Shown: positions 1 to 7,024 of the stretch, in pieces | Layout of the letters: each line of letters opens with the position of its first letter | How positions within the stretch are numbered: position 1 is the stretch's first letter | Assembly: GCA_934454115.1 (NCBI GenBank) | Contig: CAKSFQ010000034.1 | Location: 1 to 14,414 of the forward strand | DNA: 14,414 nt | Source of the DNA: an uncultured Clostridia bacterium | GTDB taxonomy: Bacteria > Bacillota > Clostridia > Monoglobales > Monoglobaceae | Direction of reading: 5' to 3' | Translations under genes and position numbers: made by a program | The notes under the pieces: generated by a model | What the model was told of the DNA's origin: nothing | The model's database searches: none | Seen by the model: the letters and a program-made list of their open reading frames with translations, nothing else

Positions 1-75
1 GCGGGAGTGGCTCAGTGGTAGAGCGTCACCTTGCCAAGGTGAACGTCGCGAGTTCGAATCTCGTCTTCCGCTCCA
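1..75 (+). tRNA. tRNA-Gly (anticodon GCC)
   Basis: A complete cloverleaf can be folded. The acceptor stem pairs 1-7 with 65-71, with one G-U pair. The anticodon stem TCACC/GGTGA encloses the loop TTGCCAA with anticodon GCC at 33-35. The T arm carries TTCGAAT, the discriminator base is T, and CCA is encoded at 73-75. It decodes GGC and GGU glycine codons. The gene begins at base 1, so its promoter lies outside the window. It is followed by a palindromic hairpin and then tRNA-Cys. Confidence 0.97.
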
Positions 76-77
76 AA

Positions 78-115
78 TATGACAAAAGACGCATAGTTTT
101 GCGTCTTTTGTCATA
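78..115 (+). terminator. Perfect 16-bp palindrome between two tRNA genes, probable terminator
   Basis: Left arm 78-93 and right arm 100-115 are perfect reverse complements (16 bp) around a 6-base loop. The core AAAAGACGCA/TGCGTCTTTT has the A-tract/T-tract form of a bidirectional intrinsic terminator, so it probably ends the tRNA-Gly transcript. tRNA-Cys starts only 12 bases later on the same strand and no promoter is evident in between. Read-through, or a role as a processing hairpin, must therefore be considered. Confidence 0.65.
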
Positions 116-127
116 ACAATAGAATAT

Positions 128-202
128 GGCGCCATAGCCAAGTGGTAAGGCAGAGCTCTGCAAAAGCTTTATGCCCCAGTTCAAATCTGGGTGGCGCCTC
201 CA
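128..202 (+). tRNA. tRNA-Cys (anticodon GCA)
   Basis: The acceptor stem GGCGCCA (128-134) pairs with TGGCGCC. The anticodon stem GAGCT/AGCTT holds the loop CTGCAAA with anticodon GCA at 160-162. The T loop TTCAAAT is present, the discriminator is T, and CCA is encoded at 200-202. It decodes UGC and UGU. It is probably co-transcribed with the upstream tRNA-Gly, because no promoter fits the 12-base gap before it. The last A of CCA is also the first base of the following terminator stem. Confidence 0.97.
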
Positions 203-239
203 AAAATCGGCAAGTACGGAAGGTACTTGCCGATTTTTT
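202..239. terminator. Bidirectional intrinsic terminator between tRNA-Cys and hemZ
   Basis: Arms 202-217 and 223-238 are perfect 16-bp reverse complements with a 5-base loop. An A-run opens the left arm and a T-run ends the right arm, so the hairpin works as an intrinsic terminator in both directions. It can end the tRNA transcript on the plus strand and the six-gene rel/hemZ block arriving on the minus strand, whose last stop codon is at 314. Confidence 0.88.
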
Positions 240-313
240 CACTCTTCACTAAATTTGTTGATTTTTGGAAAGCACCGTGTCATTCCCAAAAAATAAATTT
301 TGCCATCCATCGG

Positions 314-1495
314 CTATGGCTGCGGTGCAAAGACATGTTCCTTGCGTGCAAGCATTTCATCAATCCGTTCGATATAGTCTTTGGGTTCTTTGACGTTGAA
401 GATCCGTTCAATCCGATCAGTGACGGGATCCACCGTCTTGGTAACACCGCCGCATCCTAAGGACAAAATGGTTTGCAGCTCCTCCATAATATAAATATTA
501 TAAAGACTGTCACAGCCCTGCTTTGCATACCCCACATTTTCCAGATTACCCAACTGGTGCTTTTGCCGATACAGATAATACGGATGCTTTCCCTGTGTTT
601 TTAAATAGGCATAGGCAAAATCTACCATTTCTTCTACCGTGTCCGCGGCGGCCAGCGTATACTGATCCAGATACTCATGCAGCCGGGAAGAACGTTTAAT
701 GCTCATGGTATGTACCGTGGTATTCTCCGGGGAGAGCATCTCTACTTCTTCTATGGTACGGCGAAAATCGTCCGGTGTTTCGCCCGGCAGACCGGCAATG
801 ACATCCATGTTGATGTTGTCAAAGCCGCAACTGCGTGCCAGAGCGACCGCATCGCGAATCTGTGCCGGGGTATGCGCGCGCCCAATGATGTGCAATGTTT
901 TTTCGTTCATGCTTTGCGGATTGATGCTGATGCGGCTGACATGGTGCCGCTTTAAGACGTTTAGCTTATCCGCAGTCACCGTGTCCGGCCGCCCTGCCTC
1001 TACGGTAAATTCACGGCAGCGGGACAGGTCAAAGCTATCGCGGATCTGCGACAGCATGACCGAAAGCTGTTCGGCATTGAGGGTTGTCGGGGTGCCGCCG
1101 CCAATGTAGACCGTCTCAATCTGCTTGCCGCTGCGTGCGGTCAGTGCGCCGGCATAAGCGATTTCTTTGTTTAAACAGACAAGGTAGTCGGGAATCAGCT
1201 TGGCCGCCTGACGGGTGCCGCAGGTCACAAAAGAACAGTACAGGCAACGGGTGGGACAAAAAGGAATCCCGATATAAAGGCTGATTCCGTCCGGGTACAT
1301 CGCCTGCTTGACCGGAAGCTCCTGCTTTGCCGTCTCCAAAACCAGGGCGGCCTTTTGCGCCGTTGTACCGCATACATTGATGAAATAAGCAACGACTTCA
1401 TCATCTGTTTTACCCTCGGTCAGCAGCTTCATTGCAATTTTTGCAGGGCGAATCCCGGTCAGGATTCCCCAGGGGCTTTTTTTCTCATCACTCAT
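314..1495 (-). CDS. hemZ: HemZ-type radical SAM coproporphyrinogen dehydrogenase family protein, short form
   Basis: This radical SAM protein has 393 residues. The family's name activity is oxygen-independent oxidative decarboxylation of coproporphyrinogen III in haem synthesis. Visible marks are PWGILTGIRP near residues 8-17, the Fe4S4 motif CPTRCLYC (C80, C84, C87), GGGTP at 132-136, and the HemZ-typical stretches EAGRPDT and INPQSMNEKT around 166-200. The start is the ATG at 1495, which overlaps the TGA of the upstream hydrolase as ATGA; an upstream GGGAG lies about 14 bases away. An in-frame extension to 1660 only shadows the hydrolase gene. Bacillus HemZ proteins are near 500 residues, so about 100 N-terminal residues before the GILTGIRP block are missing. 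The same gene order with rel and an MBL hydrolase is common in Clostridia. The true substrate in this organism is uncertain, since many such anaerobes lack a full haem pathway. Confidence 0.88.
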   Translation of the reverse strand: MSDEKKSPWGILTGIRPAKIAMKLLTEGKTDDEVVAYFINVCGTTAQKAALVLETAKQELPVKQAMYPDGISLYIGIPFCPTRCLYCSFVTCGTRQAAKLIPDYLVCLNKEIAYAGALTARSGKQIETVYIGGGTPTTLNAEQLSVMLSQIRDSFDLSRCREFTVEAGRPDTVTADKLNVLKRHHVSRISINPQSMNEKTLHIIGRAHTPAQIRDAVALARSCGFDNINMDVIAGLPGETPDDFRRTIEEVEMLSPENTTVHTMSIKRSSRLHEYLDQYTLAAADTVEEMVDFAYAYLKTQGKHPYYLYRQKHQLGNLENVGYAKQGCDSLYNIYIMEELQTILSLGCGGVTKTVDPVTDRIERIFNVKEPKDYIERIDEMLARKEHVFAPQP

Positions 1496-2109
1496 TGAAG
1501 ATACGGATTCTCCCTTCTTTCCTCTCCGATCGTGGTTGAGGGACCGTGTCCGGGATAAACCTTGGTTTCGTCCGGCAGCGGCATCAGTTTTTGTAAAACA
1601 GAAGCAATCTCCTGCTGCATATCGCCGGTCGGGTGGTCGGTACGGCCGATACTGCGGCAAAAGAGAGTGTCGCCGCTAAAGAGAATGGCATCTGTATACA
1701 GACAGATGCAGTCCGCAGTGTGTCCCGGTGTGTAAAGAACCCGAAAAGACAAATCATCCAAGATGACGGCATCGCCGTCATGCAACAGCCGCTGCGGTCT
1801 AACCGGCGTCCAGGGGATGCCGGCATAATGACAGAGATTGTTGATCCCGTCTTTTAGAAATGCCGCACCGTTTTCGTGGATGGCAATCGGTGCGCCGGTG
1901 GCATCGTGAAGCGCTGCGAGGGCAAGAATATGGTCAAAATGCCCGTGTGTTAATACAATCTGAGAAACGGTCAGGTTCTTTTCCCTGATAAATTCTAAAA
2001 TGGCGTCTGCATCATCCGGCGCATCAATGACCAGGCAGTTGCCGCTGCTGCTCGCTGCAATGTAGCAGTTGGTGCCAAGTTGCCCAAGCGTTAAGGTATA
2101 TAGCTGCAT
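1492..2109 (-). CDS. MBL-fold metallo-hydrolase, glyoxalase II-like
   Basis: This cytosolic metallo-beta-lactamase-fold hydrolase has 205 residues. The metal ligands are visible: THGHFDH with H55, H57, D59 and H60, then H130 in TPGH, D147 in FSGDTLF and H188 in YPGHGP. This is the full binuclear site of the glyoxalase-II/YqgX-like group. Family members hydrolyse S-acyl-glutathione-like or other thioesters, but the substrate cannot be read from sequence. The start at 2109 is supported by AAAGGAGA seven bases upstream. It sits between rel and hemZ, and its stop overlaps the hemZ start by four bases, which implies translational coupling. The 84 bases to rel hold no convincing promoter or terminator. 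Confidence 0.93.
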   Translation of the reverse strand: MQLYTLTLGQLGTNCYIAASSSGNCLVIDAPDDADAILEFIREKNLTVSQIVLTHGHFDHILALAALHDATGAPIAIHENGAAFLKDGINNLCHYAGIPWTPVRPQRLLHDGDAVILDDLSFRVLYTPGHTADCICLYTDAILFSGDTLFCRSIGRTDHPTGDMQQEIASVLQKLMPLPDETKVYPGHGPSTTIGEERRENPYLQ

Positions 2110-2193
2110 AGGGTTTCTCCTTTCAAGTCGTGCAAGGGATGTCTAAGCTTTGCCGGTGAAGGAAAAGCTTGGTTCCGTTCTGTCGGCCTAAGA

Positions 2194-4377
2194 CTACTGG
2201 CGGCGGCGTACCACCGACAGCACGCTGTCAACGTGCTTTAACCGTTTGGCTGTCTGCTCCAGCTGCGCCGTGTCCGAGACGTCCACCGTCAGCTCAATCG
2301 TAGCCAGGTTATTCTTGCCGCTGCGCGCGTTGACGTTAACCAGCTTGGTTTTCAGCTCCGAAATGGCGGTTACCAGATCCAGCAGCAGATTCGACCGGTC
2401 GCTTGCCGTCACGTACAGGGTTGAATGGAAGGTATTGTCCGTTTCACTCGCCCAGTGCACCGGAATAAATCGACTCATTTCAGCGGCATTTTGCTGCGCG
2501 TGCAGCATGTTGATACAATCGGCACGGTGAATTGCCACGCCGCGGCCGCGTGTGACATACCCCACGATTTTGTCGCCGGGAACCGGGTTGCAGCAGTGTG
2601 AAAACCGGGTCAGACAGTTGTCAATGCCCTCCACAACCACGCCGCTGGTGTTGGGCTTTGTGGTGGTTTTCACCACCATCGGAATGATTTCCTCCGGCGG
2701 CAGCGGCTCCTCTTCCAGAATACGCTTGCGGCACTCGGCCTTAAAACGGCTGACAAATCGGGTTGCGTTATTGCTGCCATAGCCAATGGCGGCATACATA
2801 TCCTCCAGGTTATGAAATCCGTATTTTCGTAATAATCCCTGGATAAAGGGCTTATCCTCCAGGAACTTGTTGGAAATGGAAAGCTGCTTCATGACCTTTT
2901 CCAAAAATTCCTTGCCCTTTGTCATATTTTCTTCGCGGTTGACCTTTTTAAACCACTGGCTGATTTTGTTGCGCGCCTGAGAGGTTTTGCAGATCTTTAC
3001 CCAGTCAAGATTCGGGCCGTGGCTGGCGCCGGAGGTGATGATATCGACAATATCGCCGTTTTTTAAAGTATAATCTAAGGTTACGATTTTTCCGTTGACT
3101 CTGGCGCCGGTCATCCGATTGCCAATGGCACTATGGATGGCGTAGGCAAAGTCAATCGGGGTCGCGCCGATCGGCAGGCTGATGACATCGCCCTTCGGCG
3201 TAAAGACAAAGACCTCATCGCTGAACATGTCGATCTTCAGCGTCTGCATAAAGTCCTCGGCGTTGGTCATATCCTTTTGGATTTCCAGCAATTGCTTGAT
3301 CCATTCCAGCTTACTGTCCATGTCGCTGGCGCCGCTCTTGCCCTCCTTGTATTTCCAGTGGGCAGCAATACCGTTTTCGGCAGTGCGATGCATCTCCCAG
3401 GTGCGGATCTGGATCTCAAAGGGCGTCCCGTTCGGGCCGATCAGGGTGGAGTGCAATGACTGGTACATGTTGGGCTTGGGCATGGCGATATAGTCCTTAA
3501 ACCGGCCGGGGATCGGCTTATAAAGCTCATGCACCATGCCTAAGACGGAGTAGCAGTCTGCAACGGTGTCCACAATGACGCGGACGGCAAACAAATCATA
3601 GATCTCATCAATGCTTTTATTTTGCATGAACATTTTGCGGTAGATACTGTAAAAGTGCTTGGCGCGGCCCTCTACGTGTGCCTTGATATGCAGCGACTCC
3701 AGCTTGTTTTGCAGAATCTCGATAATATCCTTGATATAACGCTCCCGCTCCTCGCGTTTTTGCGCAATCTTATCCACAATCTCATAGTAGCCGATCGGGT
3801 CAATGTAGCGTAGCGACAGATCCTCCAGCTCCCACTTGATTTTTGACATACCAAGTCGATGTGCCAGCGGTGCGTAAACCTCCAGGGTTTCTCTGGCGAT
3901 TTCGCGCTGCTTTTCCTCCGGCTGGTATTTCAAGGTGCGCATGTTATGCAGACGGTCGGCCAGTTTGATGACAATCACGCGGACGTCCTTTGCCATAGCA
4001 AAAAACATCTTTCTGAGATTTTCAATCTGCTGTTCCTCTTTCGAGGTATAGGGGATTTTATTCAGCTTGGTGACGCCGTCGACCAGCATGGTGATCGTTT
4101 CGCCGAATTCCTCGACGAGTTCCTCGTGCGAGGCATCGGTGTCCTCGACCACGTCATGCAAAAGTGCAGCGCAAATGGACTGGGGGTCAAGCTCCATCTC
4201 GGCCAGAATATATGCCACCTGCGCCGGATGCGTAAAATACGGCTCGCCGGATTTGCGAGTCTGCCCCTCGTGTTTTTTCATGGCGTAGCGATAAGCTTTT
4301 TCTACAATCGCAAGGTCATCCGCCTTGTGGTACCGACGAATGCGTGCAAGCAGGTTGTCTAAAGTAATAAGTGCCAT
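2194..4377 (-). CDS. rel: Bifunctional (p)ppGpp synthetase/hydrolase Rel (RelA/SpoT family)
   Basis: This long RSH enzyme has 727 residues. It makes (p)ppGpp from ATP and GTP/GDP during amino-acid starvation and degrades it otherwise. Domains in order: HD hydrolase (about 20-185, with FTHP near 50 and LHDVVEDT near 73-80); synthetase (about 225-345, with GRAKHFYSIYRKM, RFKD at 292-295 and EIQIRTWEMH); TGS (about 385-450, DEVFVFTPKG); a helical region; a zinc-finger-like segment with HCCNPVPGD; and a C-terminal ACT domain. The RxKD form of the substrate motif, rather than ExDD, marks a bifunctional Rel rather than a synthetase-only RelA. All catalytic HD residues appear intact. The ATG at 4377 is chosen because AAGGAGG lies eight bases before it; the in-frame ATG at 4401 would place that site inside the gene. 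It lies in the middle of the minus-strand block, upstream of the MBL hydrolase and hemZ. Confidence 0.97.
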   Translation of the reverse strand: MALITLDNLLARIRRYHKADDLAIVEKAYRYAMKKHEGQTRKSGEPYFTHPAQVAYILAEMELDPQSICAALLHDVVEDTDASHEELVEEFGETITMLVDGVTKLNKIPYTSKEEQQIENLRKMFFAMAKDVRVIVIKLADRLHNMRTLKYQPEEKQREIARETLEVYAPLAHRLGMSKIKWELEDLSLRYIDPIGYYEIVDKIAQKREERERYIKDIIEILQNKLESLHIKAHVEGRAKHFYSIYRKMFMQNKSIDEIYDLFAVRVIVDTVADCYSVLGMVHELYKPIPGRFKDYIAMPKPNMYQSLHSTLIGPNGTPFEIQIRTWEMHRTAENGIAAHWKYKEGKSGASDMDSKLEWIKQLLEIQKDMTNAEDFMQTLKIDMFSDEVFVFTPKGDVISLPIGATPIDFAYAIHSAIGNRMTGARVNGKIVTLDYTLKNGDIVDIITSGASHGPNLDWVKICKTSQARNKISQWFKKVNREENMTKGKEFLEKVMKQLSISNKFLEDKPFIQGLLRKYGFHNLEDMYAAIGYGSNNATRFVSRFKAECRKRILEEEPLPPEEIIPMVVKTTTKPNTSGVVVEGIDNCLTRFSHCCNPVPGDKIVGYVTRGRGVAIHRADCINMLHAQQNAAEMSRFIPVHWASETDNTFHSTLYVTASDRSNLLLDLVTAISELKTKLVNVNARSGKNNLATIELTVDVSDTAQLEQTAKRLKHVDSVLSVVRRRQ

Positions 4378-4422
4378 GGAAAATGCCTCCTTAAAATACA
4401 TCAGCTTTTTGCAGTATTGTCC

Positions 4423-5001
4423 TCACAAGGCGGTGAAAATCAGATCGTTTTCGCAAACGATGGCGCCGATGCGAATATCGTGGGCGTTGTGCGGCAGATT
4501 CTCCGTCACACAGTCGGAAAACGCAAGCGCCGCGCTCTTTCCGCGGTAGCCGCAAAGATAGCGGTCATAATAGCCGCCGCCGTAACCGAGGCGGTAGCCC
4601 CGGCGGTCAAAGGCCAGACCGGGAAGTATCATCAAATCGATGTTATCCTTTAAAAGAATCGGCAAACGGCCGCTTGCAATGCCATTGGGATCCGGTTCTA
4701 AGATGCCGTAGTTGCCGGGCTTTAAATCCATAAAGTCCGTAACGCCGACCGCGTCCATCGTATGATTTTGAGGATCTGTCCGCGGAACTGCGGTAACAAT
4801 GCCGCGTTCATTGAGCAATCGCAGCAGGGCGTAGGTGTCCGGCTCGCTGCGAAAGGAAAGGTAGAGCAGCACGGTTCTGCAGCCACAGAGCAGCTCCGAC
4901 GAGAGCAGCCGCTCCGTAATCGCAGCGCTCTTTTCCGCGCGGTGGGTTACCGCATCGCGGATTTTGGCATAGCGGCTGCGCAGCGTTTTTTTATCTTCCA
5001 T
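4423..5001 (-). CDS. 5-formyltetrahydrofolate cyclo-ligase
   Basis: This protein has 192 residues, the usual family length. It performs ATP-dependent conversion of 5-formyl-THF to 5,10-methenyl-THF, recycling a storage form of folate into one-carbon metabolism. Evidence is the N-terminal KKTLRSRYAKIRDAV helix, the central LPGLAFD, and the signature RGYRLGYGGGYYDRYL near residues 134-149, which binds nucleotide and folate phosphate. The start is taken as the ATG at 5001, which overlaps the end of the DJ-1 gene by 11 bases. A GTG at 5013 would add four residues and cannot be excluded. The ribosome site is weak, so coupling to translation of the upstream gene is likely. Confidence 0.93.
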   Translation of the reverse strand: MEDKKTLRSRYAKIRDAVTHRAEKSAAITERLLSSELLCGCRTVLLYLSFRSEPDTYALLRLLNERGIVTAVPRTDPQNHTMDAVGVTDFMDLKPGNYGILEPDPNGIASGRLPILLKDNIDLMILPGLAFDRRGYRLGYGGGYYDRYLCGYRGKSAALAFSDCVTENLPHNAHDIRIGAIVCENDLIFTAL

Positions 5002-5551
5002 TGCACAAAACACCCGGCGTTTGCATCTGAGCTAAAATGGCAGCCCCGGCGCCGGTACCCTTGATGTAGTCGGCAATCGCCGCCCCGAATGCCGGTGCAG
5101 CTCCGGCGCCCTTGGCGGTAATAATGTTGCTGTCGCATGCAACATGGCCGTCTGCAATTTCTGCGCCGTGCAGCGCGTCCTCAAAGCCGGGAAAGCATAC
5201 GGCGCGCCGCCCTTTCAGCAGTCCAAGCTCACCGAGAATAGACGGCGCGGCGCAGATGGCTGCCAGCAGTTTTCCCTCTTCTGCGCAGGATAAAATCCAC
5301 TGCCTGAGGGTTTCGCTTTCCTTTAAATTGGTTGTGCCGGGCATGCCGCCGGGCAGAATAATGCCGTCCATATCTGTCGGTACCACGTCCTCCGGCAGGA
5401 GGTCGGCCGTGACCGTCAGATCATGGGCGCCGGTCACCAAACGGCCGGTCATACCGACAGTCTGAACCGGAATACCCGCACGCCGCAGAATATCGAGCGG
5501 TGCAATCATCTCGGTTTCTTCAAACCCGTCAGCAAGCATCAGATAATACAT
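4991..5551 (-). CDS. DJ-1/PfpI family protein
   Basis: This small cytosolic protein of the DJ-1/ThiJ/PfpI superfamily has 186 residues. The N-terminal ADGFEETEMIAPLDILRRAGI (residues 7-27) contains E14, matching the conserved acidic partner of the reactive cysteine. C100 sits in the nucleophile elbow AAICAAP, followed by LLKGRRAVCFPGFE. Members have been linked to protein repair or glyoxalase-like chemistry, thiazole-phosphate related annotations and stress defence, and the precise role is not settled. The start at 5551 lies nine bases after the glycosyltransferase stop, with a modest GAAGGGTAGG site. It overlaps the cyclo-ligase gene downstream. No signal peptide is visible. Confidence 0.92.
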   Translation of the reverse strand: MYYLMLADGFEETEMIAPLDILRRAGIPVQTVGMTGRLVTGAHDLTVTADLLPEDVVPTDMDGIILPGGMPGTTNLKESETLRQWILSCAEEGKLLAAICAAPSILGELGLLKGRRAVCFPGFEDALHGAEIADGHVACDSNIITAKGAGAAPAFGAAIADYIKGTGAGAAILAQMQTPGVLCNGR

Positions 5552-5560
5552 GTTTGTCGC

Positions 5561-6283
5561 CTACCCTTCTTTTTTTACGGTCAGCATAAACTTCGGCAGC
5601 GCCGCAAAACGGTTTAAACGGCTGGGCTGCTTGATAAAGCGGTACAGCCATTCTAAGTTACATTTGATAAAAAATTCCGGAGCACGCTTTACTGTGCCGG
5701 CAAAGACGTCCAATGCGCCGCCAACCCCCATGCAGAGGTTGACACGGAGCGCATCTTTGTGCGCGGCGATCCATTTTTCCTGCTTGGGTGCGCCCAGGCA
5801 AACCAAGAGCAGCTTTGCCCCCGATTGGTTAATGGCGTCAATAATGCCGTCCTCATCCTCCGGCTTAAAGTAGCCGTCATGGGTACCGCAGACGTTTAAT
5901 CCGGGATACTTTTGTTCCAGATTTTTCTTTGCGGTTTCTGCCACACCCGGCTTTGCGCCGAACAAAAAGACGCCCTCGCCCGTTTTGGCAATGCTCTTTA
6001 AAAGGCCGCAGGTCAGGTCAAAACCGGGGACGCGCTCCGGAACCGGGTTATGCAGCATCCGGGATGCGTAGACAACACCGATTCCATCCGGCGTGCATAG
6101 ATCAGCATCATTTAATATCTTGCAAAAAGAGGGATCCGCATAAGCAGCCATCACAATTTCGGGGTTTGGGGTATAGATGACCGAGACCCCCTCGGCACGG
6201 ACAAAACGCTCCGCCTTTTTTAATGCATATTCTGCCGTAATTTTATCAATCCGAACCCCCAGAATGGTGACTGTATCGCGCAT
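5561..6283 (-). CDS. WecG/TagA/CpsF family glycosyltransferase (GT26)
   Basis: This protein has 240 residues. The family transfers N-acetylmannosamine or a related sugar onto lipid-linked GlcNAc at the membrane face, an early step of teichoic acid or exopolysaccharide synthesis. Visible landmarks are YTPNPEIV (about 37-44), the putative base D66 in CTPDGIG, PERVPG with R84, FLFGAKPG, LLLVCLGAPKQEKWI (158-172) and GGALDVFAGTVKRAP, ending in a basic, aromatic C-terminal region as in TagA. The start is supported by AGGAGA eight bases upstream. It is the first gene of the minus-strand operon. The sigma-A promoter at 6333-6361 faces it, and the surface-polysaccharide operon with murJ diverges on the other side. 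The exact sugar and acceptor are unknown. Confidence 0.93.
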   Translation of the reverse strand: MRDTVTILGVRIDKITAEYALKKAERFVRAEGVSVIYTPNPEIVMAAYADPSFCKILNDADLCTPDGIGVVYASRMLHNPVPERVPGFDLTCGLLKSIAKTGEGVFLFGAKPGVAETAKKNLEQKYPGLNVCGTHDGYFKPEDEDGIIDAINQSGAKLLLVCLGAPKQEKWIAAHKDALRVNLCMGVGGALDVFAGTVKRAPEFFIKCNLEWLYRFIKQPSRLNRFAALPKFMLTVKKEG

Positions 6284-6332
6284 ACCAAATTCTCCTCTTT
6301 TTCCTAAAATCCATTTTTAATCGTACTATCTC

Positions 6333-6361
6333 AAAATATCACAAAAAGCACATTCTGTCAA
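6333..6361 (-). promoter_or_regulatory. Sigma-A promoter of the minus-strand tagA-like/rel/hemZ operon
   Basis: On the minus strand a perfect TTGACA (6361-6356) is followed after exactly 17 bases by TATTTT (6338-6333), preceded by an extended TGA. This gives a leader of roughly 40 bases before the ribosome site and ATG at 6283. It is the only good minus-strand promoter I see upstream of the six-gene block. Confidence 0.8.
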
Positions 6362-6455
6362 GCCGTTTCGGCATTGCGGCCGCATGGCAGAAAAATGCGC
6401 CGCATCAAATTTGCCGCGTGCGCGGCGCGGAAAACAAAAAAATGTGAAAAAAGGC

Positions 6456-6484
6456 TTGCAATTTTTTGGATGCTGTGGTATACT
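6456..6484 (+). promoter_or_regulatory. Sigma-A promoter of tRNA-Leu
   Basis: TTGCAA (6456-6461), a 17-base spacer and TATACT (6479-6484) form a near-consensus promoter. The mature tRNA starts at 6512, leaving a short 5' leader of about 20 bases for RNase P removal. Confidence 0.82.
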
Positions 6485-6511
6485 ATCTTTCGCTTGATGA
6501 AAAATGAATAC

Positions 6512-6598
6512 GCCGCTGTGGTGAAATTGGCAGACGCAACGGACTCAAAATCCGTCGGGGGCAACTCCGTGCCGGTTCGACTCCGGCCAGCGGCACCA
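6512..6598 (+). tRNA. tRNA-Leu (anticodon CAA)
   Basis: This is an 87-base class II tRNA with a long variable arm. The acceptor stem GCCGCTG pairs with CAGCGGC. The anticodon stem ACGGA/TCCGT holds the loop CTCAAAA with anticodon CAA at 6546-6548, so it decodes UUG. The variable arm has the GGGGGCAACTCC type, the T loop contains GGTTCGACTCC, the discriminator is A, and CCA is encoded at 6596-6598. It has its own promoter and terminator. Confidence 0.97.
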
Positions 6599-6600
6599 CG

Positions 6601-6634
6601 TCGGAATGGACTGCGCTCCATTCCGATTTTTTTT
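6601..6634 (+). terminator. Intrinsic terminator of tRNA-Leu
   Basis: TCGGAATGGA (6601-6610) and TCCATTCCGA (6617-6626) form a perfect 10-bp stem with loop CTGCGC, followed by eight T residues (6627-6634). It starts two bases after the tRNA. Most of the structure lies inside the first copy of the 71-bp direct repeat. Confidence 0.9.
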
Positions 6635-6676
6635 GCAAAAAATCAGTCATGCGCTCCGTCATTCCTCCTTTGTCCC
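6606..6676 (+). repeat. 71-bp direct repeat, copy 1
   Basis: This segment recurs at 6728-6798 with only two differences (G6651/A6773 and G6672/T6794), an offset of 122 bases. It begins inside the tRNA-Leu terminator stem and contains the T8 tract, the 8-bp palindrome GATTTTTT/AAAAAATC (6625-6644) and a segment ending in CATTCCTCCTTT. It has no coding potential that I can support. Confidence 0.9.
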
Positions 6677-6701
6677 ACAAAACAAAGGCCGCTTTGTGGG
6701 A
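6673..6701 (+). repeat. Inverted repeat between the two direct-repeat copies
   Basis: TCCCACAAA (6673-6681) and TTTGTGGGA (6693-6701) are perfect 9-bp complements. A competing inner hairpin ACAAAG/CTTTGT is also possible. A further short hairpin GGCGC/GCGCC follows at 6707-6720. Together with the flanking repeats this makes a dense block of foldable non-coding DNA. Confidence 0.6.
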
Positions 6702-6727
6702 GCCCTGGCGCGTCTGCGCCGCATTTG

Positions 6728-6798
6728 ATGGACTGCGCTCCATTCCGATTTTTTTTGCAAAAAATCAGTCATACGCTCCGTCATTCCTCCTTTTTCCC
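6728..6798 (+). repeat. 71-bp direct repeat, copy 2
   Basis: This is the second copy of the unit at 6606-6676, matching at 69 of 71 positions. Its left boundary lacks the upstream CGGA, so the stem that terminates tRNA-Leu in copy 1 is reduced to about six pairs here, although the T8 tract (6749-6756) is kept. That fits a duplication that copied part of the terminator. Confidence 0.9.
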
Positions 6799-6923
6799 TA
6801 TTCCCCATTCCTTATTCCCTCTTTTCCGTCCGCTCTCTCTTCCATACAGAACTTGTCGGCTTTTAGAAAATAATATGAAATCGCACACGAAAAAGATGGA
6901 ATGTTACGTTTTGATTGCCGGTA
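6799..6923. other. Non-coding spacer before the murJ promoter, with pyrimidine-rich tract
   Basis: The plus strand from about 6782 to 6845 is almost entirely C and T. The remainder to 6923 is A/T-rich. A 34-codon reading frame at 6875-6979 has no ribosome site and runs through the promoter, so I do not call it a gene. I see no further RNA gene or site here. Confidence 0.5.
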
Positions 6924-6952
6924 TTTACAAAATTAAAAAATTAGGCTATACT
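6924..6952 (+). promoter_or_regulatory. Sigma-A promoter of the murJ operon
   Basis: TTTACA (6924-6929), a 17-base A/T-rich spacer and TATACT (6947-6952) are followed about 70 bases later by murJ. The leader is short and I see no riboswitch or terminator hairpin in it. Confidence 0.75.
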
Positions 6953-7024
6953 ATCAGAAGAAACGAAGACAGAGCTTAATATTTCATTGATCAGACAGGA
7001 AAGACAAAAGGAGCGATCGCACCT

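Noticed and set aside
1496..1660. N-terminal extension of hemZ
   Set aside because: It lies wholly inside the MBL hydrolase gene in another frame and resembles no HemZ sequence. The ATGA overlap start at 1495 is the natural one.
2145..2170. AAGCTTT/AAAGCTT inverted repeat between rel and the MBL hydrolase
   Set aside because: It has only seven pairs with a long loop and no T-tract on the minus strand, so it is not a convincing terminator or operator.
6413..6426. GCCGCG/CGCGGC palindrome in the tagA-like/tRNA-Leu intergenic region
   Set aside because: It is short, GC-rich and without a T-tract. It could arise by chance and does not sit on either promoter core.
6374..6979. 201-codon open frame across the tRNA-Leu region
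   Set aside because: It runs through the tRNA, its promoter and terminator and both repeats, has no ribosome site and shows low-complexity, non-protein-like composition.
6875..6979. 34-codon frame upstream of murJ
   Set aside because: It has no ribosome binding site and overlaps the clear TTTACA/TATACT promoter.
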